Of a DNA stretch of 39,166 nt, positions 1-7,224 are shown in pieces (position 1 is the stretch's first letter; the number at the start of each line of letters is the position of its first letter). Both the position numbers and the translations under genes were made by a program. This stretch comes from Flavobacteriales bacterium (GTDB taxonomy: Bacteria > Bacteroidota > Bacteroidia > Flavobacteriales_D > Sanyastnellaceae): positions 1 through 39,166 of the forward strand of contig JAQWFN010000032.1 of assembly GCA_029238785.1 (NCBI GenBank), given 5' to 3'. A model generated the notes under the pieces. That model ran no database searches, was not told where the DNA came from, and worked only from the letters and a program-made list of their open reading frames with translations.

Positions 1-7
1 CTCAAAA

Positions 8-346
8 ATGACAGTCATGAATATCGAAGAATATCTATCCAAATGGAAATCCGATTCTCTATTTGGCGAACGTCAATTCAAAAAACTTGACCATACTTTG
101 ATTGTAGGACAATCATTGTATTTATTAAGCTATAAAACAGAGGTTTCTGTAGATGGGGCGAAAGAGACTATTGAAAAAAATAGATTCTTTCAAACGAGAG
201 CTCAAGGATTGAATGAAAATGACGACATTAATCATAACGGAGATTACTATGTCTGCCAACAAATACTTAATCAACTTGAGTCAGAATTTTTTAAAGATTA
301 TAACGACTTCATTGATGGTGAAGCAAGAAAGAAAACCAGCCCATAA
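8..346 (+). CDS. Hypothetical protein, lone cassette-like gene
   Basis: I do not recognise this 112-residue protein. It is hydrophilic and acidic, with no signal peptide or membrane segment, and looks like a small soluble cytoplasmic protein. ATG codons at 8 and 17 are both possible starts; the frame stays open to the window edge, so the true start could lie outside. The stop codon (344-346) falls inside the left arm of a long imperfect palindrome (342-473), as is typical of integron cassette genes, whose stop often overlaps the attC site. Base composition is AT-rich compared with the genes from 3182 onward, which fits acquired DNA. Coding is supported by an uninterrupted frame and plausible amino acid usage only. 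Confidence 0.6.
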   Translation: MTVMNIEEYLSKWKSDSLFGERQFKKLDHTLIVGQSLYLLSYKTEVSVDGAKETIEKNRFFQTRAQGLNENDDINHNGDYYVCQQILNQLESEFFKDYNDFIDGEARKKTSP

Positions 347-473
347 CATTGTATATGCGATAATTGCGGGGTTTTGTGGTAAATTTAAGTTTTGTGTAAG
401 TATCAAAGGTTTGTGCAAAATTGAAACTATAGTACCTTAAAATCCCGCAACTACGCATATACTAACCGTTATG
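342..473. repeat. attC-like imperfect palindrome 1
   Basis: Nested complementary blocks are arranged as in an integron attC site. CATAAC (342-347) pairs with GTTATG (468-473), TATATGCG (352-359) with CGCATATA (454-461), and TGCGGG plus flanking T residues (365-375) with the A-rich CCCGCA block (439-449). The unpaired spacers differ in length between the two arms, and a central loop of about 60 bases remains. The outer AAC/GTT core matches the attC core-site triplets, but the flanking bases deviate from the classical RYYYAAC/GTTRRRY. The element directly abuts the stop of the upstream gene. Its function is inferred from form only; no integrase is visible. Confidence 0.5.
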
Positions 474-493
474 TACATTTAATTACAAAACAA

Positions 494-601
494 ATGATGA
501 CTAAAACAAAAGACCAATTAATATTTCCAATTATTGTTTTTGGGATATCTCTACTCAATTTATTTTTTTTTAGGCTAGCCCCAACTTCTAGAGTTAAATA
601 A
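494..601 (+). pseudogene. Truncated small membrane-protein ORF (N-terminal fragment?)
   Basis: A 35-codon frame opens with ATGATG only 20 bases after the GTT of palindrome 1, the usual place for a cassette gene to begin. It encodes a short charged N-terminus followed by one hydrophobic segment (roughly residues 10-28), then runs through an 8-9 base T tract into an unrelated-looking tail and stops at 599-601. A second open stretch in another place (about 1605-1670) ends with a stop 6-7 bases before palindrome 2, where the same cassette gene would be expected to end. I infer that these may be the two ends of one gene split by the T9SS cargo gene. It could also be a genuine miniprotein. Confidence 0.3.
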
Positions 602-615
602 ACGTATAAATTAAT

Positions 616-1539
616 ATGATGTTAAAATCCTTGTTCTCTTTATCATTCGTATCGCTCTTCGTTTCTTCTTCAATGTTAGCGCAAACATTTGAGGGAATCT
701 GCTCAACAGGAACTTGGGTGCAACAAGATGTATCCATTACACAGGTTTGGGACCCTAACTCAAATACATACGTTATGGTAGGTGAAACGAAATACTTCTA
801 CTTCACAGTTACGGGTGACACCACAGTGAATACATTAACTTACCATAAGCTGCAGAGCACAGAGGTTAACTACGATCTCACAACAGGGTTAATTTCTCCA
901 ATAAGTGCGCCAAATCTTGCGTTGATTTTTAGAAATGGAACAAACAAGGAGACCTATAAAATGTATCCTAATCAGTCCACCGAGACCTTATGGGCCGACT
1001 TTAATTATATAACTGGCGAAACTCAAACTTTTTCAAATATTTTCAATACAACTGATCTTTACTTAAATGAAATTGTAGATACAACATGGTGCGATACTGT
1101 ATTAAACCAGCACAATTACACTTGGTCTTCTGCGGGAGGTTTGACGATGCTCGAAATAGTTGAAGGTTTAGGTTCTCCTCAAAACTTCATTCATATTTAC
1201 GGAACAGATGTAGAATATGATAAAGTTTTATTCTTTTGTCCTACATTGACACCAATAGTGGACGTACAGCTCGAAATACTCAGTGCTGTTGATGTTCCTG
1301 TTATTACGAAGAATAACCTTATTGTTGCTCCTAATCCACATAGTAATAGCTTTAGAATAGATCATTTGGCATATGACGTTAATACTTTGGCTAGACTCTT
1401 TGATCTTCAAGGGAGACAAGTAGTGGATGGTATTGACCCTTACAATGAAATCATCACAACTGACTTACTTCCAGGTCGTTATATTCTCAAAATATACTCA
1501 AACAATCAAGTGAGTACTGTTTCTGTTGTAAAGATATAA
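616..1539 (+). CDS. Secreted T9SS type A sorting domain protein
   Basis: The 307-residue protein begins with a signal peptide (hydrophobic stretch about residues 4-20, Ala-Gln near 22-23 as likely cleavage) and ends with a T9SS type A sorting domain (about residues 235-307). The domain carries the APNP motif, the LFDLQGRQV strand and the L-x-GRYILKI strand typical of this tail. It should be exported by Sec and then moved across the outer membrane and anchored or released by the type IX system. The middle region (25-230) matches no family I can name; it is rich in Thr, Asn and aromatic residues, consistent with a beta-rich extracellular fold. The gene lies between two attC-like palindromes and is not obviously co-transcribed with anything. 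Confidence 0.85.
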   Translation: MMLKSLFSLSFVSLFVSSSMLAQTFEGICSTGTWVQQDVSITQVWDPNSNTYVMVGETKYFYFTVTGDTTVNTLTYHKLQSTEVNYDLTTGLISPISAPNLALIFRNGTNKETYKMYPNQSTETLWADFNYITGETQTFSNIFNTTDLYLNEIVDTTWCDTVLNQHNYTWSSAGGLTMLEIVEGLGSPQNFIHIYGTDVEYDKVLFFCPTLTPIVDVQLEILSAVDVPVITKNNLIVAPNPHSNSFRIDHLAYDVNTLARLFDLQGRQVVDGIDPYNEIITTDLLPGRYILKIYSNNQVSTVSVVKI

Positions 1540-1676
1540 CAGAGTCTAGCCAAAGCAGTAATCTGGACACTCTCAATTGGATTTGTACTACAAATGGGGG
1601 GGGGATAAGCGATAAATTAAAAAGAGAAAAAAGAAATGATTTCTTAAACTATTCTATTAGCCAAAATTGAAAGAGT
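1540..1676 (+). other. Intergenic stretch with G9 tract and cassette-end remnant
   Basis: After the T9SS gene there is one frame without stops from about 1540 to a TGA at 1668-1670. Its last part (1605-1667) is Lys/Arg/Glu-rich and coding-like, and it has no convincing start. A run of nine G residues (1596-1604) stands out in this AT-rich DNA and could be prone to slippage. I read the 3' part as a possible C-terminal gene remnant that ends just before palindrome 2. Confidence 0.3.
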
Positions 1677-1812
1677 GTGCATAACATCGGCTACACACAA
1701 TGCGGATTGATTTCTTCGAAAAATCGATCCTAGCTAACTCGTAAATCCGTACCTTAAACAACAAACTTGGTTAAGATACGCACAGTGTATAGCCTTGACC
1801 GTTGACGTGCAT
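1677..1812. repeat. attC-like imperfect palindrome 2
   Basis: Same architecture as palindrome 1 with different sequence. GTGCATAAC (1677-1685) opposes GTTGACGTGCA (1801-1811), GGCTACACAC (1689-1698) pairs with GTGTATAGCC (1785-1794) with one mismatch, and TGCGGATT (1701-1708) pairs with AATCCGTA (1744-1751) with one mismatch. The conserved points are the outer AAC/GTT triplets and the block order, not the sequence itself, which is how attC sites of one array usually relate. The next gene starts 15-20 bases after the GTT core. Confidence 0.45.
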
Positions 1813-1826
1813 TAAAAAAACCGAGA

Positions 1827-2540
1827 TTGAAAATTATAACTTGGAACTGTAATATGTCTTTTAGGAAAAAACTGGAAGTAATTCTAGAAGAGAAACCTGA
1901 CATATTAATAATTCCCGAAAGTGAGAATCCAGAAAAATTCAAACTAAAAAAAGGAATACCTGAACCTGAAGACTCGTTCTGGTTTGGAGACAATCCAAAC
2001 AAAGGAATTGGTGTTTACACTTATAACGGTTACAAAATTCAAATTTTAAAAGACCACAATCGTGATTTTAGATTCATTGTCCCATTATTAATATCAAACC
2101 AAGAAATTGAATTTATACTGTTTGCTACCTGGTGCCAAAAACCAGAAAAAAGTGACAATTATGGAACACATACTTGGAACGCAATAAGTTATTACGCTGA
2201 ACTTCTAAAAAATGATAAAGTCATTATTGCCGGAGACTTAAACAGTAGTTCAATATGGGATAAACCATATAGAGAAGCAAATCACACAAATATTGTAAAT
2301 CGACTAAACGAAAAAGGAATTAAAAGCACATATCATATTTACAATAATGAAGACCAAGGAAAAGAAAAATCTGCAACCTTATATTTGCACCGAAAAATTG
2401 ACAGACCTTATCATATTGACTTTTGTTTCGCTTCTGACTACTTCATTAAAAAACTTGAAAAAGTAGAAGTTGGTGAATATGAAAAATGGACTAACTATAG
2501 TGATCATAAACCAGTTATAGTTGACTTTAAAATAAAATAA
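1827..2540 (+). CDS. Endonuclease/exonuclease/phosphatase-fold protein (TTG start)
   Basis: The 237-residue protein has the hallmarks of the Mg-dependent EEP superfamily (DNase I / ExoIII / inositol phosphatase fold). It has ITWNCN at residues 4-9, the catalytic Glu region in IIPESE (E31), GDLNS at 136-140, HIDFCF around D198, and the C-terminal SDHKP at 225-229 with the Asp-His pair. No signal peptide is present, so it should act in the cytoplasm; the substrate (DNA, RNA or a phosphoester) cannot be told. The start is TTG at 1827, because family members begin right at the first beta strand and no ATG precedes it. It follows palindrome 2 by 15 bases and precedes palindrome 3, with no partner gene. 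A ribosome-binding site is not evident. Confidence 0.8.
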   Translation: MKIITWNCNMSFRKKLEVILEEKPDILIIPESENPEKFKLKKGIPEPEDSFWFGDNPNKGIGVYTYNGYKIQILKDHNRDFRFIVPLLISNQEIEFILFATWCQKPEKSDNYGTHTWNAISYYAELLKNDKVIIAGDLNSSSIWDKPYREANHTNIVNRLNEKGIKSTYHIYNNEDQGKEKSATLYLHRKIDRPYHIDFCFASDYFIKKLEKVEVGEYEKWTNYSDHKPVIVDFKIK

Positions 2541-2545
2541 CGACA

Positions 2546-2608
2546 CGCCAACAATTAAGCTCTAACAAAACGCGGTAAGGCCGCGGTTCTTTGGAGCAGG
2601 TGTTGCAC
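2546..2608. repeat. attC-like palindrome 3 (short)
   Basis: Five bases after the EEP stop there is CGCCAAC (2546-2552), close to the classical attC core form. It is followed by GCTC (2559-2562), which pairs with GAGC (2594-2597), a strong inner hairpin CGCGG/CCGCG (2571-2575 / 2581-2585), and GTTGCAC (2602-2608). It is about 63 bp, shorter than the other two palindromes, and the GCTC/GAGC stem is weak. The attC reading is less certain than for palindromes 1 and 2. Confidence 0.35.
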
Positions 2609-3050
2609 CCTTCCTACGGTAGCGTAACACTGCTGCTGGCTATGGGGATTCAATAAGGTTTTTCTTTTCTAAGGCAGCTTACAAAGATTTGATGCAAGCA
2701 AAGTTGGAGGACCATACAGGAGAAAACGCCGATTGCACGAGCATAAAACGGGGCAAAAAGGTGCATTTTTGAGTGCAATATGCTGCCTCTTGCCTTGCTT
2801 TTCAAAAACAGGACATAGCAAGATCGCATCCGCAAAATGATGGTATTGCAGCGTGGTGTTTTCATGGAGCTAAGAATTGGGTGTTTGGTTTCATTTTGAG
2901 CAGTGGCGGTCCTCGTTGTGGCAAGCAGGTTTCTGCCAGGAGGTGGGGGAGAGAGGGCCCGCCAGGGCTTTCGTTCGTTCGAGAAAAAAAAAAAATCGAT
3001 TCCCCCGTGCTTTTTCAATCCCCCCAATCAACACCCTACCTTTCTCCGTA
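2609..3050. other. GC-richer apparently non-coding element
   Basis: About 440 bases with no convincing gene. Composition changes sharply from the AT-rich cassettes to GC-richer DNA. It contains a hairpin-forming part near 2600-2630 (GTGTT...AACAC with inner complementarity), a G/C-rich block (2926-2970) and a run of twelve A residues (2984-2995). Frames on both strands are open by chance but give cysteine/histidine/arginine-rich translations unlike real proteins. From memory, sequence of this kind recurs between genes in marine Bacteroidetes, which would make it a multi-copy intergenic element; I cannot verify that here. The remaining 130 bases to the next gene are AT-rich upstream region. 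Confidence 0.35.
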
Positions 3051-3181
3051 AGTGTCCAACATTTGTCCACCAATTTTCAGCACTCATCACGGAATCTCCC
3101 ATTTTTCGAATCCTTTTCGTGATATTTTCTTTGGAGATTGCCCCCAAATGAAAATCATACTATTCACTTAAATAGCTAAAG

Positions 3182-6100
3182 ATGCTGAAACGGACATTTA
3201 CACTCGCCCTTTTCTCGCTCATCATTCAAATGAGCTTTGGGCAAATTGTCATCAACGAATTTCTTGTTGATGCGAATACAGTAGAACTCAAAAACCTCGG
3301 AACAGAAGACGTTGACGTGAGCGGATACTTCCTCTGCTCCTTCCCTGCTTATAGCCAAATCGGAAACCTCACACTTTTTGGTGACGATTTTGTGCTTCAA
3401 CCAGGAGAAATCATCGCAGTTGCTGGTCACCCGCTGAGCAATGACGATGAATTGGGACTATATACCCTCCCACAATACACCAATTCAGCGGCCATTATCG
3501 ACTACGTTGAGTGGGGAAGCTCCAATCACCAGAGAGCAATGATTGCACAAAGCGCTGGAATATGGACAGTTGGTCCTTTCCTCCCTACTCCAGAAATTGG
3601 CCAATCTTACGCTTACGATGGCGATGGTGACACGGTGGAGGATTGGTACCAAGCCAACCCCAGTTTTCAAAGCGAAAACCCCGGCGATTGCGGAAATGTT
3701 GGCGGTATAATTAGCACTACTGATCCTACCACCATTTGTGCTGGTGACGGACAAGAAGATCCCATCAACGTGAGCCTCATGGGCAATGTTGGAGCAAACT
3801 CTGCCTGGGTGATTACTGATGCCAATGGAAATATTCTTGGTTTACCAGATGCTCCTCCTTTCGACCTAGAAGCTGCTGGAGAAGGCATCTGCTTGATCTG
3901 GCATATCAGCTATGAAGACGATTTCGAAGGACTAACCCTCGGAAATGGTTTACCCGATTTTGTTGGTTGTTATGAACTCTCAAACCCAATCACCGTGGTA
4001 AGAAACGGCGTTGCTGGTGGAACAATTTCAACAAACGACCCAACGGAAATTTGCGCTGGAGATGGGATGGCCGATCCAATCAACGTCACGCTTTCAGGCA
4101 ATACAGGAGAAAACAGCGCTTGGGTCATCACTGATGAAGCAGGCAATATTTTAGGACTACCACAAGCTCCACCTTTCGACCTTGAAGGCGCTGGAGAAGG
4201 CGTATGCCTGATTTGGCACTTGAGCTTTGCCAACGGTTTAACAGGTGCCGAAGTTGGAATGAATGCTAACGACCTCGAAGGTTGTTTCGATTTATCAAAC
4301 CCAATTAGCGTTACAAGAACTGGAGTTGATGGTGGAACCATTAGCACCAACGACAACACAGAAATCTGCGCTGGCGACGGAATCGATGATAGCATTGAAG
4401 TGATTCTAGGTGGAAACATCGGTCAAAACAGTGCCTGGGTAATTACAGACGAGGCAGGAAACATCCTAGGCTTACCCGAAGGTCCCGTTTTCAACCTCGA
4501 AGGCGCTGGAGAAGGTGTTTGCCTTATCTGGCACCTCAGTTTCGAAGACGGACTATCAGGCGCTGAAGTGGGTATGAACGCCAACGATCTTGAAGGTTGT
4601 TTTGACCTATCCAACCCGATTGCTGTAACAAGAACTGGTGTAGACGGTGGTACAATTGCTACCGATGACAATACCGATGTATGCGTAGGCGACGGTCAAG
4701 AAGCAATCGTAAGCGCTAGCCTCGAAGGTGCTTTAGGACAAAATAGCATTTGGGTATTGACAGATGAAAATGCCACCATTCTTGCGCTTCAAGCGAACGG
4801 GAACTTCGATTTCTCGGGAGCACCAAGCGGTGTTTGCTTGATTTGGCATTTGAGCTTCGAAGACGGACTAGAAGGCGCGATGGAAGGAGCTAACGCCAAT
4901 GATTTGGTGGGCTGTTTCGACCTTTCAAACCCCATTACCGTCAACCGCACGGAAGTGAGTGGAGGAAGTATTTCTACCAACGATCCTTTAGTGATTTGTG
5001 CTGATGACGGTATCGACAATCCGATCGACGTTTCGCTCGAAGGCGAGTTGGGTGCCAACAGTGCTTGGGTGATTACAGATGAAAACGGAGAAATCCTCGG
5101 TTTACCTGCCGCTCCCCCATTCGTGCTCGAAGGCGCTGGAGCTGGAATTTGTTTGATTTGGCACTTGACCTTTGAAGACGGATTAGTAGGAGCCGAAGTA
5201 GGTTTGAACGCCAACGACCTCGAAGGCTGCTTTTCTTTGTCGAATGCATTAGCCGTAACTCGACTAACAGGAGACGATTGCAATTGCGTAGTTGATGGCG
5301 GACTTATTGAGACCGAAGACCCCTTATCTATCTGCGCTGGAGATGGTGAAGCAGACCTCATCAACGTAACTTTAGCCAATGCTACTGGAAGCAATTCAGC
5401 ATGGGTGATTACCGATGTTCAAGGAAATATCTTGGGCTTGCCGACCGGTTCTCCTTTCGATCTTGAAGGAGCAGGCGACGGCGTTTGCTTGATCTGGCAC
5501 TTGAGCTTCGAAGATGGACTCCTGGGAGCCGAAGTAGGCATGAACGCCAACGACCTCGAAGGCTGCTTCGATCTTTCCAATCCAATTGAAGTGGTAAGAA
5601 CAGGCGTAATTGGTGGCGTGCTCAGCACTGAAGACGATACCAATATTTGTGTGGGCGATGGTGAAAGTGATGCCATCGACGTGAACTTAGAAGGAAACTT
5701 TGGTAGCAACTCCGCTTGGGTGATTACCGACGATCTTGGAAACATTCTTGGCCTTCCAAATAACCCTCCTTTCGAATTAGAAGGCGCTGGTGGAGGAATT
5801 TGCTTGATCTGGCACTTGAGCTTTGAAGATGGATTAACAGGCGCCGAAGTAGGCTTGAACGCCAACGATCTCGAGGGCTGCTTCAGTCTTTCGAACCCTA
5901 TAGAAGTGGTCAGAACGGCAATTAACGGCGGTGAAGTAAGCACAACAGACAATGAAACAGAAGTGAGCATTTTTGTGGGTGATGGTTTGGCCGATGTGAT
6001 CGATTTCCAGGTTGAAAACAACGAAGGCACGAACTACACCTACATCGTAACAGATGGCGATGATCAAATTTTGGCCGTACTCGATGGAAATTCAAATGAT

Positions 6101-6511
6101 TTTGAAGACGCTCCAGAAGGTCAATGTCACCTTTGGGGAATGGCGCATGAAGGCGACCTTGTTGTTCCTGAAGCGGGAAGTGTATTTGATATTAGTGCTG
6201 ATGGATGTTACGACTTATCAAGCAACTTTGTCATCATCGATCGCTTAACGATTGGTGTGGATGAATTGGCTTCGCGAAGCGTAAACATCTTCCCAAACCC
6301 GAGCGAAGGCATCGTGAATATCAGCTTTGAGCAAGTTCAAGATTTTACAAGCCTACGTTTAATGAGCGCAAGCGGACAAGTGATTTCAGAGCTTCAACTC
6401 ACGCAAAGCAACACCCAAAAGCTTGATTTAAGCACTTTGGCTGCCGGGACCTACTTTTTGATTTTTGTTGGTGATGATCGCATTGAACACCATCCTCTCC
6501 TAATCAAATAA
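3182..6511 (+). CDS. Giant secreted repeat protein: lamin-tail-like N-terminus, 8 repeats, T9SS tail
   Basis: 1109 residues. A signal peptide (about 1-20, cut before Gln-Ile-Val) is followed by a lamin-tail-like domain (about 22-150, INEFLVD...VELKN, typical of secreted Bacteroidetes proteins). From residue 174 there are eight tandem repeats. Seven have a period of exactly 105 codons or that plus a seven-residue insertion; the eighth is degenerate. Each repeat has a GG-x-IST opening, an ICAGDG motif, an NSAWVITD strand, CLIWHLSF and a GCFDLSNP end, with conserved cysteines that could form one or two disulfides per repeat. The last 85 residues are a T9SS type A sorting domain (FPNPSEG, AAGTYFLIF). 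It is probably a long cell-surface or adhesin-like protein; ligand unknown. It is a single-gene unit with a terminator-like hairpin downstream. Confidence 0.9.
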   Translation: MLKRTFTLALFSLIIQMSFGQIVINEFLVDANTVELKNLGTEDVDVSGYFLCSFPAYSQIGNLTLFGDDFVLQPGEIIAVAGHPLSNDDELGLYTLPQYTNSAAIIDYVEWGSSNHQRAMIAQSAGIWTVGPFLPTPEIGQSYAYDGDGDTVEDWYQANPSFQSENPGDCGNVGGIISTTDPTTICAGDGQEDPINVSLMGNVGANSAWVITDANGNILGLPDAPPFDLEAAGEGICLIWHISYEDDFEGLTLGNGLPDFVGCYELSNPITVVRNGVAGGTISTNDPTEICAGDGMADPINVTLSGNTGENSAWVITDEAGNILGLPQAPPFDLEGAGEGVCLIWHLSFANGLTGAEVGMNANDLEGCFDLSNPISVTRTGVDGGTISTNDNTEICAGDGIDDSIEVILGGNIGQNSAWVITDEAGNILGLPEGPVFNLEGAGEGVCLIWHLSFEDGLSGAEVGMNANDLEGCFDLSNPIAVTRTGVDGGTIATDDNTDVCVGDGQEAIVSASLEGALGQNSIWVLTDENATILALQANGNFDFSGAPSGVCLIWHLSFEDGLEGAMEGANANDLVGCFDLSNPITVNRTEVSGGSISTNDPLVICADDGIDNPIDVSLEGELGANSAWVITDENGEILGLPAAPPFVLEGAGAGICLIWHLTFEDGLVGAEVGLNANDLEGCFSLSNALAVTRLTGDDCNCVVDGGLIETEDPLSICAGDGEADLINVTLANATGSNSAWVITDVQGNILGLPTGSPFDLEGAGDGVCLIWHLSFEDGLLGAEVGMNANDLEGCFDLSNPIEVVRTGVIGGVLSTEDDTNICVGDGESDAIDVNLEGNFGSNSAWVITDDLGNILGLPNNPPFELEGAGGGICLIWHLSFEDGLTGAEVGLNANDLEGCFSLSNPIEVVRTAINGGEVSTTDNETEVSIFVGDGLADVIDFQVENNEGTNYTYIVTDGDDQILAVLDGNSNDFEDAPEGQCHLWGMAHEGDLVVPEAGSVFDISADGCYDLSSNFVIIDRLTIGVDELASRSVNIFPNPSEGIVNISFEQVQDFTSLRLMSASGQVISELQLTQSNTQKLDLSTLAAGTYFLIFVGDDRIEHHPLLIK
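3701..6250 (+). repeat. Eight tandem 315-bp coding repeats
   Basis: Repeat starts, set at the codon pair for Gly-Gly, are 3701, 4016, 4331, 4646, 4961, 5297, 5612 and 5927. All spacings are 315 bases except the fifth unit, which is 336 because seven codons (with two extra Cys) are inserted at its end. Units 2, 3, 6 and 7 are the most alike. Unit 4 has lost part of the motif set, and unit 8 is strongly diverged yet keeps GDG, IVTD and GCYDLS. The near absence of indels suggests duplication by unit-register recombination under structural constraint. Confidence 0.92.
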
Positions 6512-6532
6512 GCAACTCTTTTTTAAGTACGG

Positions 6533-6574
6533 AAGCGCCTCAGGGAAGCAGCAATGTGACTCTGGGGCGTTTTA
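6533..6574 (+). terminator. Probable intrinsic terminator after the repeat protein
   Basis: AAGCGCCTCAG (6533-6543) pairs imperfectly with CTGGGGCGTT (6562-6571), with an 18-base interior, and is followed by TTTAT. It lies 22 bases after the stop of the 1109-residue gene and 37 bases before the end of the convergent Lrp-type gene. Confidence 0.55.
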
Positions 6575-6610
6575 TATTCTAATGATTTTAAAGACAAAAG
6601 CCCACGTGCC

Positions 6611-7090
6611 TCACTCCCGCCCTTCAATCGACCTTTCAACCAAAGTGTTTAATGCAAAAGAGGTTTGAACGTTACCCACATTGTCCATCACCGCTAATTT
6701 TTCCATCATAAAGAGCTGATATTCTTGCATATCGCGAACTGCCAATTTCAAAAGATAATCATACACTCCTGCGAGGTGGTAGCACTCCAAAACTTCAATG
6801 TGTTCGGCAATCTGAGCTTCAAACTTTTTCAATAAGGGTCTTGAGTGTTCTTTCAAATTAACATGACAAAAAGCCATTAGCGGAAAGCCCATCTTCTCTC
6901 GATCGAGCTGTGCACGGTAGCCTTGAATGAAGCCCTCCTTTTCTAGTTTACGAATGCGTTCAAAAGTTGGCGTCTTGCTCAATCCGATCATGTCAGATAA
7001 GTCTTGAACCGTGTACTTTGCATTTTCCTGAAGCAATTTCAGCAAGTGTTTATCCTGCTTATCTAGTAGGGTATAAGAACGAATTTCCAT
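6611..7090 (-). CDS. Lrp/AsnC family transcriptional regulator
   Basis: 159 residues, the usual length for the family. The N-terminal winged helix-turn-helix (about 12-60) contains LLKLLQENAKYTVQDLSDMI and the recognition helix region GLSKTPTFERIRKLE. The C-terminal ligand-binding RAM/AsnC domain (about 70-150) has the typical YHLAGVYDYLLKLAVRDM segment. Such regulators sense amino acids and bind upstream of the gene they control. This one is transcribed away from a PLP-dependent sulfur amino acid enzyme starting 134 bases off, so I infer it controls that enzyme and itself. The ATG at 7088-7090 is chosen for the family's usual N-terminus and sits 24 bases after a good -10 box. Confidence 0.92.
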   Translation of the reverse strand: MEIRSYTLLDKQDKHLLKLLQENAKYTVQDLSDMIGLSKTPTFERIRKLEKEGFIQGYRAQLDREKMGFPLMAFCHVNLKEHSRPLLKKFEAQIAEHIEVLECYHLAGVYDYLLKLAVRDMQEYQLFMMEKLAVMDNVGNVQTSFALNTLVERSIEGRE

Positions 7091-7113
7091 TGGACTTGGT
7101 TTTTACAGCTCTT

Positions 7114-7141
7114 CAAAACTACAATATTCTAATAACTGCAA
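7114..7141 (-). promoter_or_regulatory. Promoter of the Lrp-type regulator
   Basis: Read on the minus strand: TTG (7141-7139), 17 bases, then TAGTTTTG (7121-7114). This matches the Bacteroidetes housekeeping pattern TTG-N17 to 23-TAnnTTTG exactly. The gene begins 24 bases downstream. Confidence 0.55.
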
Positions 7142-7186
7142 GTAATTTAGTCGATTATTCTTATTTAAAAGCTCATAATAGAAATC

Positions 7187-7211
7187 TTGACACATATCTC
7201 GATATTTGACA
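7187..7211 (+). promoter_or_regulatory. TTGACA direct repeats ahead of the PLP enzyme
   Basis: TTGACA occurs at 7187-7192 and 7206-7211, 19 bases apart, i.e. about two helical turns, on the same face of the DNA. A weak -10-like GATATTTG (7201-7208) overlaps the second copy. The spacing suggests an operator for the adjacent Lrp/AsnC regulator, but this is inference from position and repetition. Confidence 0.3.
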
Positions 7212-7224
7212 AAACGATGTTCTC

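Noticed and set aside
213-440. 75-residue plus-strand frame overlapping the first gene
   Set aside because: It runs through the end of the first gene and across the attC-like palindrome, with no domain; it is a shadow frame.
2650-3027. 125-residue minus-strand frame
   Set aside because: It starts in an A/T homopolymer region, is rich in Cys, His and Arg, overlaps open frames on both strands, and has no recognisable domain or start signal. I treat it as chance in a non-coding element.
3970-6030. Several long antisense frames (up to about 200 residues) within the repeat protein
   Set aside because: They recur at the repeat period and arise because the sense codons rarely give stops on the other strand. 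Their translations are low-complexity Pro/Ser-rich.
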